A program made the position numbers and the translations under genes. DNA of 44,881 nt, from positions 1-44,881 of the forward strand of contig CALIHL010000050.1 of the NCBI GenBank assembly GCA_938022935.1. The letters are read 5' to 3'. This document shows, one piece after another, positions 35,389 to 42,548 of the stretch; the first letter of the stretch is position 1; the number at the start of each line of letters is the position of its first letter. The notes under the pieces are model-generated. The model was not told where the DNA came from. It saw only the letters and a program-made list of their open reading frames with translations, and ran no database searches. This stretch comes from an uncultured Saprospiraceae bacterium. Lineage in GTDB: Bacteria > Bacteroidota > Bacteroidia > Chitinophagales > Saprospiraceae.

Positions 35389-36717
35389 AGTGGGGATGTA
35401 TTCTAACTTTAAGTAGGTGTTGGTGTCAGTTTTGTATTTAACCATTTCCGAGAGCTTTCTATTAACAAGCCAGATCACTTCACCTGCATTATCCAAAACA
35501 ACAAGTTGCTCTTCTTTTTCAAAGAAGCTTGCTTTTTGATCTATGAGGATGTCACTTACTTTCTTGGTTTTGCCATTCATGCCGAGTGGTTTAATCTTGT
35601 CACCTTCTTGCCATATTCTAATCTGCAGGGGCCACCTTGATGCTTCCAACTCTATATATTCTGTTCCTTGTGTTCTTGATGACGGGAGTTGATTGGTCTC
35701 GCTAATTCTAAGTTGTCCATTGGGTAGTTCAATTTCTTTTGGTTCGACTATTTCATATGATTGTCCATCTTTGGTTGATCTTCCTCTGATCAATACATGA
35801 TCATTGTGAATACAAGCTGAGTGACTTTCGCTATAGAAGATCGCACCTTGAGAAGATAACTCAGATAACATCTGATTAATCACCTCATAATTGAAACCAT
35901 GATCCTTAATCATATAGTATGTAAGAACCTGGCTCTGCTCTAATACTCTTAGTTTGCTTATAGGCCCTAACTTAATCTCATTATGAGTAGAAGTAATCCA
36001 TTTCGATTTCTCTTGTTCTATCAAGAAGTTTAAAAGGTCGAGTTCTTGAGAAACATTTGCGGAAGCATCAGAGATCTTATCTATAGCAGACGGCCATCGT
36101 TCTTGGAGTGACTTGATCGTGTTGTTCCTGATATAGTTGCGATCATACTTGTCATTGAAGTTGGACGCATCAAGTCTGAATGAAATATTGAATTCTGAAG
36201 CATAATAATCTATCTCAGAAGGATGTGCGTGAAGTAATGGACGCCTGATATATCCAGAAGTTTGCTGGATAGACTTAAGGCCATTGATACCAGCACCACG
36301 TAAAGCATGAAGGATAAACGTCTCTGCAACATCGCCTCGATGATGTGCAATACAAACAACATCGCAAGCTGTTGTCTTCAATAACTCCTTGAACCAACCA
36401 TAGCGAATGTCTCTAGCTTTCTCTTGCAAGTTACCTTTCTCGAGGTAGAGAACTTCAATGGAGGTAAGCTCTTTGCTATGTAAAGTGAGCTTATGATCGT
36501 GGCAGTATCGCTTGATCAGCGCTTGATCCTCAATAGAATCATCTCCCCTTAACATATAGTTGATATGGGCAACTTGGATCTTATATCCCAGCTTCCGCAG
36601 TATGTCCAGCATAACCATCGAATCACGTCCTCCGCTCACTGCACAGAGAAGGGCAGAGGATTCAAGAAAAAGCTCCTCTTTTTCTATAAATTTGTGTACA
36701 TCGGCGGACAATGACAT
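35383..36717 (-). CDS. tilS: tRNA(Ile)-lysidine synthetase
   Basis: The 444-residue enzyme ligates lysine to C34 of the tRNA-Ile CAU anticodon with ATP, which converts Met to Ile decoding and is essential. The PP-loop AVSGGRDSMVML lies near residues 26-37. The N-terminal ATPase includes the AHHRGDVAETFILHALRGAG segment and LHAHPSEI. The C-terminal TilS_C domain (about 370-444) carries RIWQEGDKIKPLGM and KKVSDILIDQK. It is divergent from the tandem lipoprotein genes. Confidence 0.95.
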   Translation of the reverse strand: MSLSADVHKFIEKEELFLESSALLCAVSGGRDSMVMLDILRKLGYKIQVAHINYMLRGDDSIEDQALIKRYCHDHKLTLHSKELTSIEVLYLEKGNLQEKARDIRYGWFKELLKTTACDVVCIAHHRGDVAETFILHALRGAGINGLKSIQQTSGYIRRPLLHAHPSEIDYYASEFNISFRLDASNFNDKYDRNYIRNNTIKSLQERWPSAIDKISDASANVSQELDLLNFLIEQEKSKWITSTHNEIKLGPISKLRVLEQSQVLTYYMIKDHGFNYEVINQMLSELSSQGAIFYSESHSACIHNDHVLIRGRSTKDGQSYEIVEPKEIELPNGQLRISETNQLPSSRTQGTEYIELEASRWPLQIRIWQEGDKIKPLGMNGKTKKVSDILIDQKASFFEKEEQLVVLDNAGEVIWLVNRKLSEMVKYKTDTNTYLKLEYIPTL

Positions 36718-36767
36718 AGACGTAATGTCTGTTAGTTATTTTGTCTGCAATATAAACTGATCTATCA

Positions 36768-36783
36768 GGAGATGATAATCTCC
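36768..36783. repeat. Hairpin in the tilS/lipoprotein intergenic region
   Basis: GGAGAT/ATCTCC enclose gata, a perfect 6-bp stem whose end is 14 bases before the ATG at 36798. In RNA it would lie in the 5' leader of the lipoprotein mRNA; in DNA it could be a small operator. The evidence is only the symmetry and position. Confidence 0.45.
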
Positions 36784-36797
36784 ACAGAAGTACATTA

Positions 36798-37391
36798 ATG
36801 AGAATAACATATATAACTTTCACTTTCCTAAGCTTAACGATCCTTATAGCTTGTAATCAAAAGTCAGGATCAGGTGAGTCAGGTAGACAAACAGAGACTG
36901 TAACCGCAGCACTTAAAACTGAATATGAGGCCCACAATGGAGATGTATTCCCGATGAATATACAAAAAGGTGGATCCTTTAAGTCAGTAGATCAGATCCG
37001 TGTGCAAGCGATGGGTATCATCAATCATAGAGTGAAGGAGCAACCGAAGGCGCTTGCTATGCTTACTTATGCATATTGGAATCCTGAGTTTGTCTACAAT
37101 GCTGGTTCGATCTCAGGTGTAGGTGACTACGATGGACATTGGATCAAGTTTGACGATGACTTTAGGTATAGACACGGTATCAATGATAAAGTAACAGGAG
37201 GAGGACGATATCACTTTAGACTGGAGGATAAAAGCTTATACATGCTTGATGATAATGTAGAGTATGAACCAAAAGTATGGACGGTCAACTATAATGGAAG
37301 CGTCATGGCTATAGTTGGAACTCATGAGTATAAAGTCAACAATGGCATGCAGATCAAGCTTGTTGAAATGGATAATAAACCAGTGATATGA
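36798..37391 (+). CDS. Uncharacterised lipoprotein, paralogue of its downstream neighbour
   Basis: The 197-residue protein has a lipoprotein signal with Cys19 (LTILIAC). I do not recognise a named family. The C-terminal half (about 105-190) is beta-rich, with DGHWIKFDDDFRYRHGINDKV, then GGRYHF and MLDDNVEYEPKVW. The same core pattern, DGxWxKFxxDxxYxxGxxDxVxGxGxYHx, then MLDxxxxxEPK, occurs in the next gene, so they are tandem paralogues. The size and a single beta-rich domain resemble small lipocalin-like lipoproteins (inference). The two reading frames overlap by four bases (ATGA), which implies translational coupling and possibly a heteromeric pair. Confidence 0.8.
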   Translation: MRITYITFTFLSLTILIACNQKSGSGESGRQTETVTAALKTEYEAHNGDVFPMNIQKGGSFKSVDQIRVQAMGIINHRVKEQPKALAMLTYAYWNPEFVYNAGSISGVGDYDGHWIKFDDDFRYRHGINDKVTGGGRYHFRLEDKSLYMLDDNVEYEPKVWTVNYNGSVMAIVGTHEYKVNNGMQIKLVEMDNKPVI

Positions 37392-38023
37392 TTAGAATAT
37401 TAGGATTCTTCGCAGTACTTCTACTCGTTTCATGTGAGGAAAAAGAAGTTACATCTTCTCCTCAAGAGTTAAGGCAAAAGTTGTCATTTCATATTAATGT
37501 GCAAAAGGCAAAAGATGGCGACGATATCAAGTATATCAGGAAGTTTATCAAGAAGGTAATCAAGGGGCGTCAAAAGTCTCTACCTGGTAAACTGTGGGAT
37601 CTACCAACTTTTTACCTTACACCATATGGCGTTGCTGTCAATGGCGGTAGAGCAAAACCAAAGGGTGCAGATGGTATGTGGTACAAGTTTGAGTCCGACT
37701 ATACTTATGCGTATGGTCGATATGATCAGGTAGTAGGTTCGGGGATCTACCATTATGCAGACTCTGATGAGTTTTGTGTGATGCTAGACAATGATAGCCA
37801 AGTAGAGCCTAAGTTGTTCAAGTTGTTATCTTCTAGCGAGATGTTCAACTTTGTAGGCCAACCGATCATGTTGATAGATGATGGGAAGGGAGAACGGATG
37901 TTGTGGAAGAACTTTGCTCAAGATGGATTTTTAGAAACAGTTAAGATCAACCATCAGTTGCACAACGGTTCTCAGATTGTTATGAAGATGGAACCAACTC
38001 GCCCAGTGGCATCCGCTCAGTAA
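37388..38023 (+). CDS. Uncharacterised lipoprotein, paralogue of its upstream neighbour
   Basis: The 211-residue protein has a lipoprotein signal with Cys16 (LLLVSC). The core ADGMWYKFESDYTYAYG, DQVVGSGIYHY and MLDNDSQVEPK aligns with the preceding gene. It has an extra segment near 165-190 before the terminal beta strand LHNGSQIVMKME, which corresponds to VNNGMQIKLVEMD in the paralogue. No function is known to me. The gene is followed 29 bases later by mltG in the same direction. Confidence 0.8.
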   Translation: MIRILGFFAVLLLVSCEEKEVTSSPQELRQKLSFHINVQKAKDGDDIKYIRKFIKKVIKGRQKSLPGKLWDLPTFYLTPYGVAVNGGRAKPKGADGMWYKFESDYTYAYGRYDQVVGSGIYHYADSDEFCVMLDNDSQVEPKLFKLLSSSEMFNFVGQPIMLIDDGKGERMLWKNFAQDGFLETVKINHQLHNGSQIVMKMEPTRPVASAQ

Positions 38024-38052
38024 CATAATTGTTAAAGCGATAACATATTATC

Positions 38053-39078
38053 ATGTTCAAGCGACTTGTCAAGATTAGTATTGTTGCGATCATATTGATT
38101 GGTATAATAGCAGCAATCGGTGGACAGAGAATATTTGGTGAAAACACCTTGCACACTGAAGCAAAAGAAATCTTCATACCATCTCAATCCACTTTTGCAG
38201 ACGTGAGTCAGCTCTTAAGCCAAGAAAACATATTAGATAACACTTCATCCTTTGAGTGGGTAGCGGGATTGATGAAGTATACTAAAGTTAAGCCCGGCAA
38301 ATATATAATAGCGCCCAACCTTAGTAATCGAGAACTCATCAGCAAACTTAGGTCTGGAGATCAAGAACCTATCAAGATAACGATAAGTGCTGCCAGAAAG
38401 ATTGCTGACATCGCGGGAGATGTGGCAACTAAGATTGAGGCAGACTCAATCTCTATACTAAATGCTCTTATGGATCCATCATTCTTATCAGAGCATGGAT
38501 TATCAGAAGAATCAGTGATCAGTACGATCATTCCTAATACTTATGAGGCATACTGGACATTAGATCCAAAGGAGTTTGTAGATCGGATGGTTAAAGAGCA
38601 CAGGAAGTTTTGGGGGCAAAAGGGACGACTAGCAGCGGCACAAGCATTGGACATGACAAAACAAGAGGTGGCGACTTTGGCTTCTATCGTTGAAAAAGAG
38701 AGTATACAAGGAGACGAGCGCCCTATCATCGCTGGTTTATATCTGAATAGGCTTAGGCAAGGTATCCCACTTCAAGCGGATCCTACTGTGGTTTATGGAG
38801 TAGGGGACTTCACGATCAGAAGGGTGCTCAACAAGCACCTCGCTCACGAATCACCTTATAACACGTATCTAAACAACGGACTGCCACCAGGCCCCATCTG
38901 TATGCCGAGTATATCAAGTATAGATGCCGTGCTTGATGCAGATCAGCATGATTATCTATTTATGTGTGCCAAGCCAGGGTATAACGGTAGTCACTTATTT
39001 GCAAAAACCAATGCGGAGCATGAGCGAAATGCCGGCGTATATAGACGTTGGTTAAATAGTCAAGGTATCAAGGGTTAG
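38053..39078 (+). CDS. mltG: Endolytic murein transglycosylase
   Basis: The 341-residue inner-membrane protein has a single N-terminal transmembrane helix (about 6-24), a LysM-like subdomain (about 40-110) and the YceG catalytic domain. Hallmarks are LASIVEKESIQGDERPIIAG, with the catalytic Glu in the EKE segment, YLNRLRQGIPLQADPTVVY, YNTYLNNGLPPGPICMPS and the final HLFAKTNAEHERN. It cleaves nascent glycan strands and helps set their length. kdsA starts 39 bases downstream, so this is part of an envelope gene run. Confidence 0.95.
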   Translation: MFKRLVKISIVAIILIGIIAAIGGQRIFGENTLHTEAKEIFIPSQSTFADVSQLLSQENILDNTSSFEWVAGLMKYTKVKPGKYIIAPNLSNRELISKLRSGDQEPIKITISAARKIADIAGDVATKIEADSISILNALMDPSFLSEHGLSEESVISTIIPNTYEAYWTLDPKEFVDRMVKEHRKFWGQKGRLAAAQALDMTKQEVATLASIVEKESIQGDERPIIAGLYLNRLRQGIPLQADPTVVYGVGDFTIRRVLNKHLAHESPYNTYLNNGLPPGPICMPSISSIDAVLDADQHDYLFMCAKPGYNGSHLFAKTNAEHERNAGVYRRWLNSQGIKG

Positions 39079-39117
39079 AATAGCAGTACCTTGCGCTCAC
39101 CCCATCATTATCGTTTT

Positions 39118-39939
39118 ATGAATCAAGTGTTGGATACAATCTTCAAAAGGCAATTTGAAAGTTTCTTTCTGATCGCGGGACCTTGTGCCATCGAGTCATC
39201 CGAGACTTGTCATCAGATAGCTGGTGAGATGAAAGAGATATGTATAGGACTTGAGATCCCATATATATTCAAAGGATCGTTTAAGAAGGCCAACAGAACC
39301 AAGGTTGATTCCTTTAAAGGTATCGGAGATGCAGAAGCGATTAGCATCCTTCAGTCGATCAAAGAGGCGTTTGATATGCCGACGACGACTGATATACATG
39401 AAGTCGTGGATGTTTCACTTGTGGCAGATGCGGTAGACCTTATACAGATACCGGCATTTTTATGTCGCCAGACTGATCTGATATTAGCCGCTGCAGATAC
39501 AGGCAAACCAGTTAATATCAAGAAAGGACAGTTTATGTCAGGCGCTTCTATGTTATATGGTGCAGAGAAAGTAAGGTATGTTGGCAATGAGAATGTGATG
39601 CTCACGGAGAGAGGTAACTCGTTTGGCTATAGTGACTTGATTGTTGATGGGCGTAACGTAGATGTTATGTCAAAGCAAGAACTGGTTGTCATGGATACAA
39701 CACATGCCACTCAGAGAACTAATCAGGTAAAAGGAGTGTCAGGAGGCAATCCTGAAGAGATAGAGCTTATGGGTAAGATTGGTTTGTGTTCAGGAGCATT
39801 GGGCATATTTATGGAAGTGCATCCCGACCCGTCAAAAGCGAGTTCTGATGCAGGATCTATGCTCTCTTTAAGCCAAGCAAAGGGCATCCTTGAACGATGG
39901 AAGTCATTGTCCACGTCATTAAGATCTATCTATGGCTGA
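39118..39939 (+). CDS. kdsA: 3-deoxy-8-phosphooctulonate (KDO-8-P) synthase
   Basis: The protein of about 273 residues condenses phosphoenolpyruvate with arabinose-5-phosphate in lipopolysaccharide core synthesis. Family features: FFLIAGPCAIESSETCHQIA, FKGSFKKANRTKVDSFKG, TTDIHEV, IQIPAFLCRQTDLI, NIKKGQFMS, and the C-terminal MEVHPDPSKASSDAGSML. I use the ATG at 39118 rather than the upstream TTG at 39091 because homologues begin near the FxLIAGPC strand. Its 3' end overlaps the start of the next gene by 8 bases. Confidence 0.96.
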   Translation: MNQVLDTIFKRQFESFFLIAGPCAIESSETCHQIAGEMKEICIGLEIPYIFKGSFKKANRTKVDSFKGIGDAEAISILQSIKEAFDMPTTTDIHEVVDVSLVADAVDLIQIPAFLCRQTDLILAAADTGKPVNIKKGQFMSGASMLYGAEKVRYVGNENVMLTERGNSFGYSDLIVDGRNVDVMSKQELVVMDTTHATQRTNQVKGVSGGNPEEIELMGKIGLCSGALGIFMEVHPDPSKASSDAGSMLSLSQAKGILERWKSLSTSLRSIYG

Positions 39940-41479
39940 GTTTATCAATATAAGAGTTACGCCGAGATACAAGGATGATGTCGCTTACTGGAAGAAGGCC
40001 ATCTCTCAGTCTACCCAAAGGTCGATTGAGGAGATTACTGACGTCGTATTGGTGAAGAGGTCAATTGACGCTCGGGGCAAATCTCCCAAGTACCAACTTA
40101 GGGTGCAAGTATTTTACGAAAGTAAAGAGAAAAGTCAAGCGGCCGATGCGATCACTTACAAGAAGCTCGGCGAAGCAAAGCAAGTCATCATCATCGGTGC
40201 AGGGCCATGCGGATACTTTGCGGCACTACAATGCATAGAGTTAGGACTACGTCCGATTGTCTTAGACAGAGGTAAGGACGTTAGAGCACGAAGGAGAGAT
40301 CTGCGAGATATCCAACAACGTGATATTGTTAATCCTGACTCTAATTATTGCTTTGGAGAAGGAGGTGCAGGCACCTACTCTGACGGGAAGTTATATACGC
40401 GATCTGTCAAGCGAGGCAATGTGAAGAAGGTGCTTCGAGTGCTGGTCGATCATGGAGCCAAAGCGGATATCTTGATTGATGCACATCCTCATATCGGATC
40501 CAATAAGCTACCGCAGATCGTTGCTAATATCCGCGAGACGATAGAGTCAGCAGGTGGGAGCATCCACTTTAACACGCAGGTTATTGACTTTGAGATTGAA
40601 GGAGGTAAGATCAAAAAGGTCGTTGCTCAAGATGACAAAGTCTATGAAGGTGATGCTGTGGTCCTTTGTACGGGGCATTCTGCTCGCGATATCTATAAGT
40701 TATGTCATAAGAAAGGTATAGGCATGGAGTTTAAGCCATTTGCCATGGGCATGCGCTTAGAGCATCCGCAGCCGCTGATCGATAAGATTCAGTATAATCA
40801 ACCTAAAGGCGATTATTTGCCTGCAGCGAGTTATTCGCTGAGCTGTCAGGTCGATAACCACGGGGTGTTCTCTTTTTGCATGTGCCCGGGAGGGTTAATC
40901 GTACCGGCCGCTACTTCGCCGGGAGAGATCGTGGTTAACGGTATGTCTTTGTCTAAACGGGATAGTGCTTTCGCAAATGCTGCAATGGTTGTTACGATAG
41001 ATGATAATCCTGGAGGAGATGATGTCTTTGGTGGCGTACAATATCAGCAAGGGCTAGAGCAAAAGATATTTAACCACGGCGATGGAAGTCAAGCTGCGCC
41101 AGCACAGCGAGTTACTGACTTTCTGAAAGGCCGTGTGAGTGCTACATTGCCGGAAACATCATATATACCTGGGATTTATGCTGCCCCGATGCATGAGCTT
41201 CTTCCTCAAGACATAGTGACAAAAATCAAGCAGGCACTGAAGGTATTTGATAAGCGCATGCGTGGGTATATTACTTCTGAGGCTCAATTTGTTGGTTTGG
41301 AAAGTAGAACCAGTGCTCCGATCAGGATACCAAGAGATAAAGAGAGTCTGATGCATGAAGATGTTGAAGGATTATTTCCGGCAGGAGAGGGTGCTGGATA
41401 TGCTGGTGGCATCCTAAGTGCGGCCTTAGATGGAGAGAGAATAGCGGTTGCGGTGAAAGATTACCTTTTTTGTTCGTAA
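39932..41479 (+). CDS. FAD-dependent dehydrogenase-like protein (COG2509 family)
   Basis: The 515-residue flavoprotein has an N-terminal alpha/beta domain (about 1-80) typical of COG2509 proteins, then the dinucleotide-binding motif IIIGAGPCGYFAALQ (GAGPCG at 89-94). Later it carries CFGEGGAGTYSDGKLYTR, a CTGHSARDIY segment, MCPGGLIVPAATSPGEIVVNGMS, and a C-terminal FPAGEGAGYAGGILSAALDG. These proteins are widely conserved and their substrate is not established. The start ATG lies inside the last codons of kdsA, so translation is probably coupled. It is the last gene of the run before the tRNA. Confidence 0.93.
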   Translation: MAEFINIRVTPRYKDDVAYWKKAISQSTQRSIEEITDVVLVKRSIDARGKSPKYQLRVQVFYESKEKSQAADAITYKKLGEAKQVIIIGAGPCGYFAALQCIELGLRPIVLDRGKDVRARRRDLRDIQQRDIVNPDSNYCFGEGGAGTYSDGKLYTRSVKRGNVKKVLRVLVDHGAKADILIDAHPHIGSNKLPQIVANIRETIESAGGSIHFNTQVIDFEIEGGKIKKVVAQDDKVYEGDAVVLCTGHSARDIYKLCHKKGIGMEFKPFAMGMRLEHPQPLIDKIQYNQPKGDYLPAASYSLSCQVDNHGVFSFCMCPGGLIVPAATSPGEIVVNGMSLSKRDSAFANAAMVVTIDDNPGGDDVFGGVQYQQGLEQKIFNHGDGSQAAPAQRVTDFLKGRVSATLPETSYIPGIYAAPMHELLPQDIVTKIKQALKVFDKRMRGYITSEAQFVGLESRTSAPIRIPRDKESLMHEDVEGLFPAGEGAGYAGGILSAALDGERIAVAVKDYLFCS

Positions 41480-41483
41480 AATA

Positions 41484-41514
41484 TTGGACTGTATATATCC
41501 TTGTCTTACATTTG
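41484..41514 (+). promoter_or_regulatory. Promoter of tRNA-Ser
   Basis: TTG (41484-41486) is followed after 20 bases by TACATTTG (41507-41514), an exact TAnnTTTG. It lies about 50 bases before the tRNA 5' end and directly after the stop of the FAD protein gene. Confidence 0.75.
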
Positions 41515-41563
41515 CGCCCTCTTGGAGACTCAGCGTGATGAGATGGACAAGAGAATATCAACC

Positions 41564-41648
41564 GGAGGAGTGGCAGAGCGGTTGAATGCACCGGTCTTGA
41601 AAACCGGCATACCGCAAGGTATCGGGGGTTCGAATCCCTCCTCCTCCG
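41564..41648 (+). tRNA. tRNA-Ser (anticodon UGA)
   Basis: A complete class II tRNA is visible. The acceptor stem GGAGGAG/CTCCTCC pairs perfectly. The anticodon stem CCGGT/ACCGG surrounds loop CTTGAAA, with anticodon TGA at 41598-41600. The long variable arm ATACC/GGTAT is typical of serine. The T-loop TTCGAAT is flanked by GGGGG/CCCTC. The discriminator is G, followed by CA but not CCA, so the CCA end is probably added after transcription. Confidence 0.97.
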
Positions 41649-41654
41649 CAAAAG

Positions 41655-41681
41655 AAAGGGCAGCTTATAAAGCTGCCCTTT
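41655..41681 (+). terminator. Intrinsic terminator after tRNA-Ser
   Basis: A perfect 12-bp stem AAAGGGCAGCTT/AAGCTGCCCTTT with a 3-base loop is followed by further T residues. It begins seven bases after the tRNA 3' end. Confidence 0.92.
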
Positions 41682-41741
41682 TTAGTTATATGAAGGAGAA
41701 TGTTTTTATGAAAGCTCTTTTCATAGCTATCCTACCATGTT

Positions 41742-41990
41742 TTATGCTCCCTTACGATCCACCTTGTTGATGTATAGGTCTTCTTCGTGTCTGTCTCTCA
41801 CGACTTTAGCGACAGTAAAGCAGGAGCTTACGCTAAATAAATAGGACATAATTAAGAATCCTTTAGATGCCAAGTCTACATTGGCATATAGGATGCCCAC
41901 TGTCATGCCTAAAGCAGAGAGAATAAATCCTATCCAGGCCATATTAAAGAATGACTTAGAGTTTTGATTTTCATAAATGAAACTACTCAT
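41742..41990 (-). CDS. Small YiaA/YiaB-like inner-membrane protein
   Basis: The product of about 82 residues has two hydrophobic helices (MAWIGFILSALGMTVGILY and the FLIMSYLFSVSSCFTVAK region) and a conserved end with KVVRDRHEE. This matches the two-helix YiaA/YiaB domain family, membrane proteins of unknown function. I start at the ATG at 41990; the frame stays open for 15 more codons to 42035 but those do not fit the family. It converges on the tRNA, whose terminator separates them. Confidence 0.75.
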   Translation of the reverse strand: MSSFIYENQNSKSFFNMAWIGFILSALGMTVGILYANVDLASKGFLIMSYLFSVSSCFTVAKVVRDRHEEDLYINKVDRKGA

Positions 41991-42548
41991 AACAAATACT
42001 TTTTGATTCGCTATTGAACGTAAGAGTAGTATCAAGATCGTGTTATTGGTAGCATTCTATCTACGTTCTACAGCAGATATTCGATAAAAATCACGAGAAA
42101 AGGGACAAATAAAACAAGAAGAATCATCCAGTAGGTTGAAAAGGAAAAGATGCTTATTGTAGGGGTAATCCAATAAGTTTTGATATTTATCTAGCAAAAT
42201 AGAAGATAAATTCTTCTAATATGTTAGAAATCGGTCATGGATGTAGGGGGTGTAATATGAAGAAGTGTCTCATATATAGCATAACACCTAACCCAATGAA
42301 AATTATTAGAACAACTACGCAAGATGGACTCCCCTCCATCTTCCCAAACAGAAGGATTGATTACGAACTAGTACTAACACTACTTGTACTAACACTGCTC
42401 GAACCCAATCAATCCAATATCCAATAATAGATTTTAGAATAACCATTTGATCGCTCAAAACGATCATCTGCAGTATTTATAATTCATCCTCTCCTTCCCC
42501 AGAGGTAAGTTTTGTAAGCAGGTGTTCTGAGCAAAAACAATTTGTAAG
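41991..42548. other. Gap of about 560 bases without a convincing gene
   Basis: Between the YiaA-like gene and the terminal repeat protein I find no supported gene. A 68-codon frame at 42221-42427 has no recognisable domain and unnatural repeats, and I do not call it. Local structure: an 8-bp stem AAGATGGA/TCCATCTT with a CTCCCC loop (42321-42342), a direct repeat GTACTAACACT occurring twice 16 bases apart (about 42371 and 42387), and a small GATCG/CGATC hairpin near 42450. The A/T content is higher than in neighbouring genes. A promoter for the right-hand gene is likely here, but no clean TTG/TAnnTTTG pair is seen. Confidence 0.5.

Noticed and set aside
41501-41770. 89-codon plus-strand frame across the tRNA-Ser region
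   Set aside because: It runs straight through the tRNA and its terminator; the apparent protein is a translation of tRNA sequence.
41710-41772. 20-codon signal-like peptide MKALFIAILPCFMLPYDPPC after the tRNA
   Set aside because: Overlaps the 3' end of the YiaA-like gene and lies just beyond the tRNA terminator. A purine-rich AAGGAG is upstream, but nothing else supports it.
42221-42427. 68-codon open frame in the gap before the fibre gene
   Set aside because: No recognisable motif, low-complexity LVLTLLVLTLL derived from a DNA direct repeat, no promoter or conserved neighbour. Chance frame is more likely.
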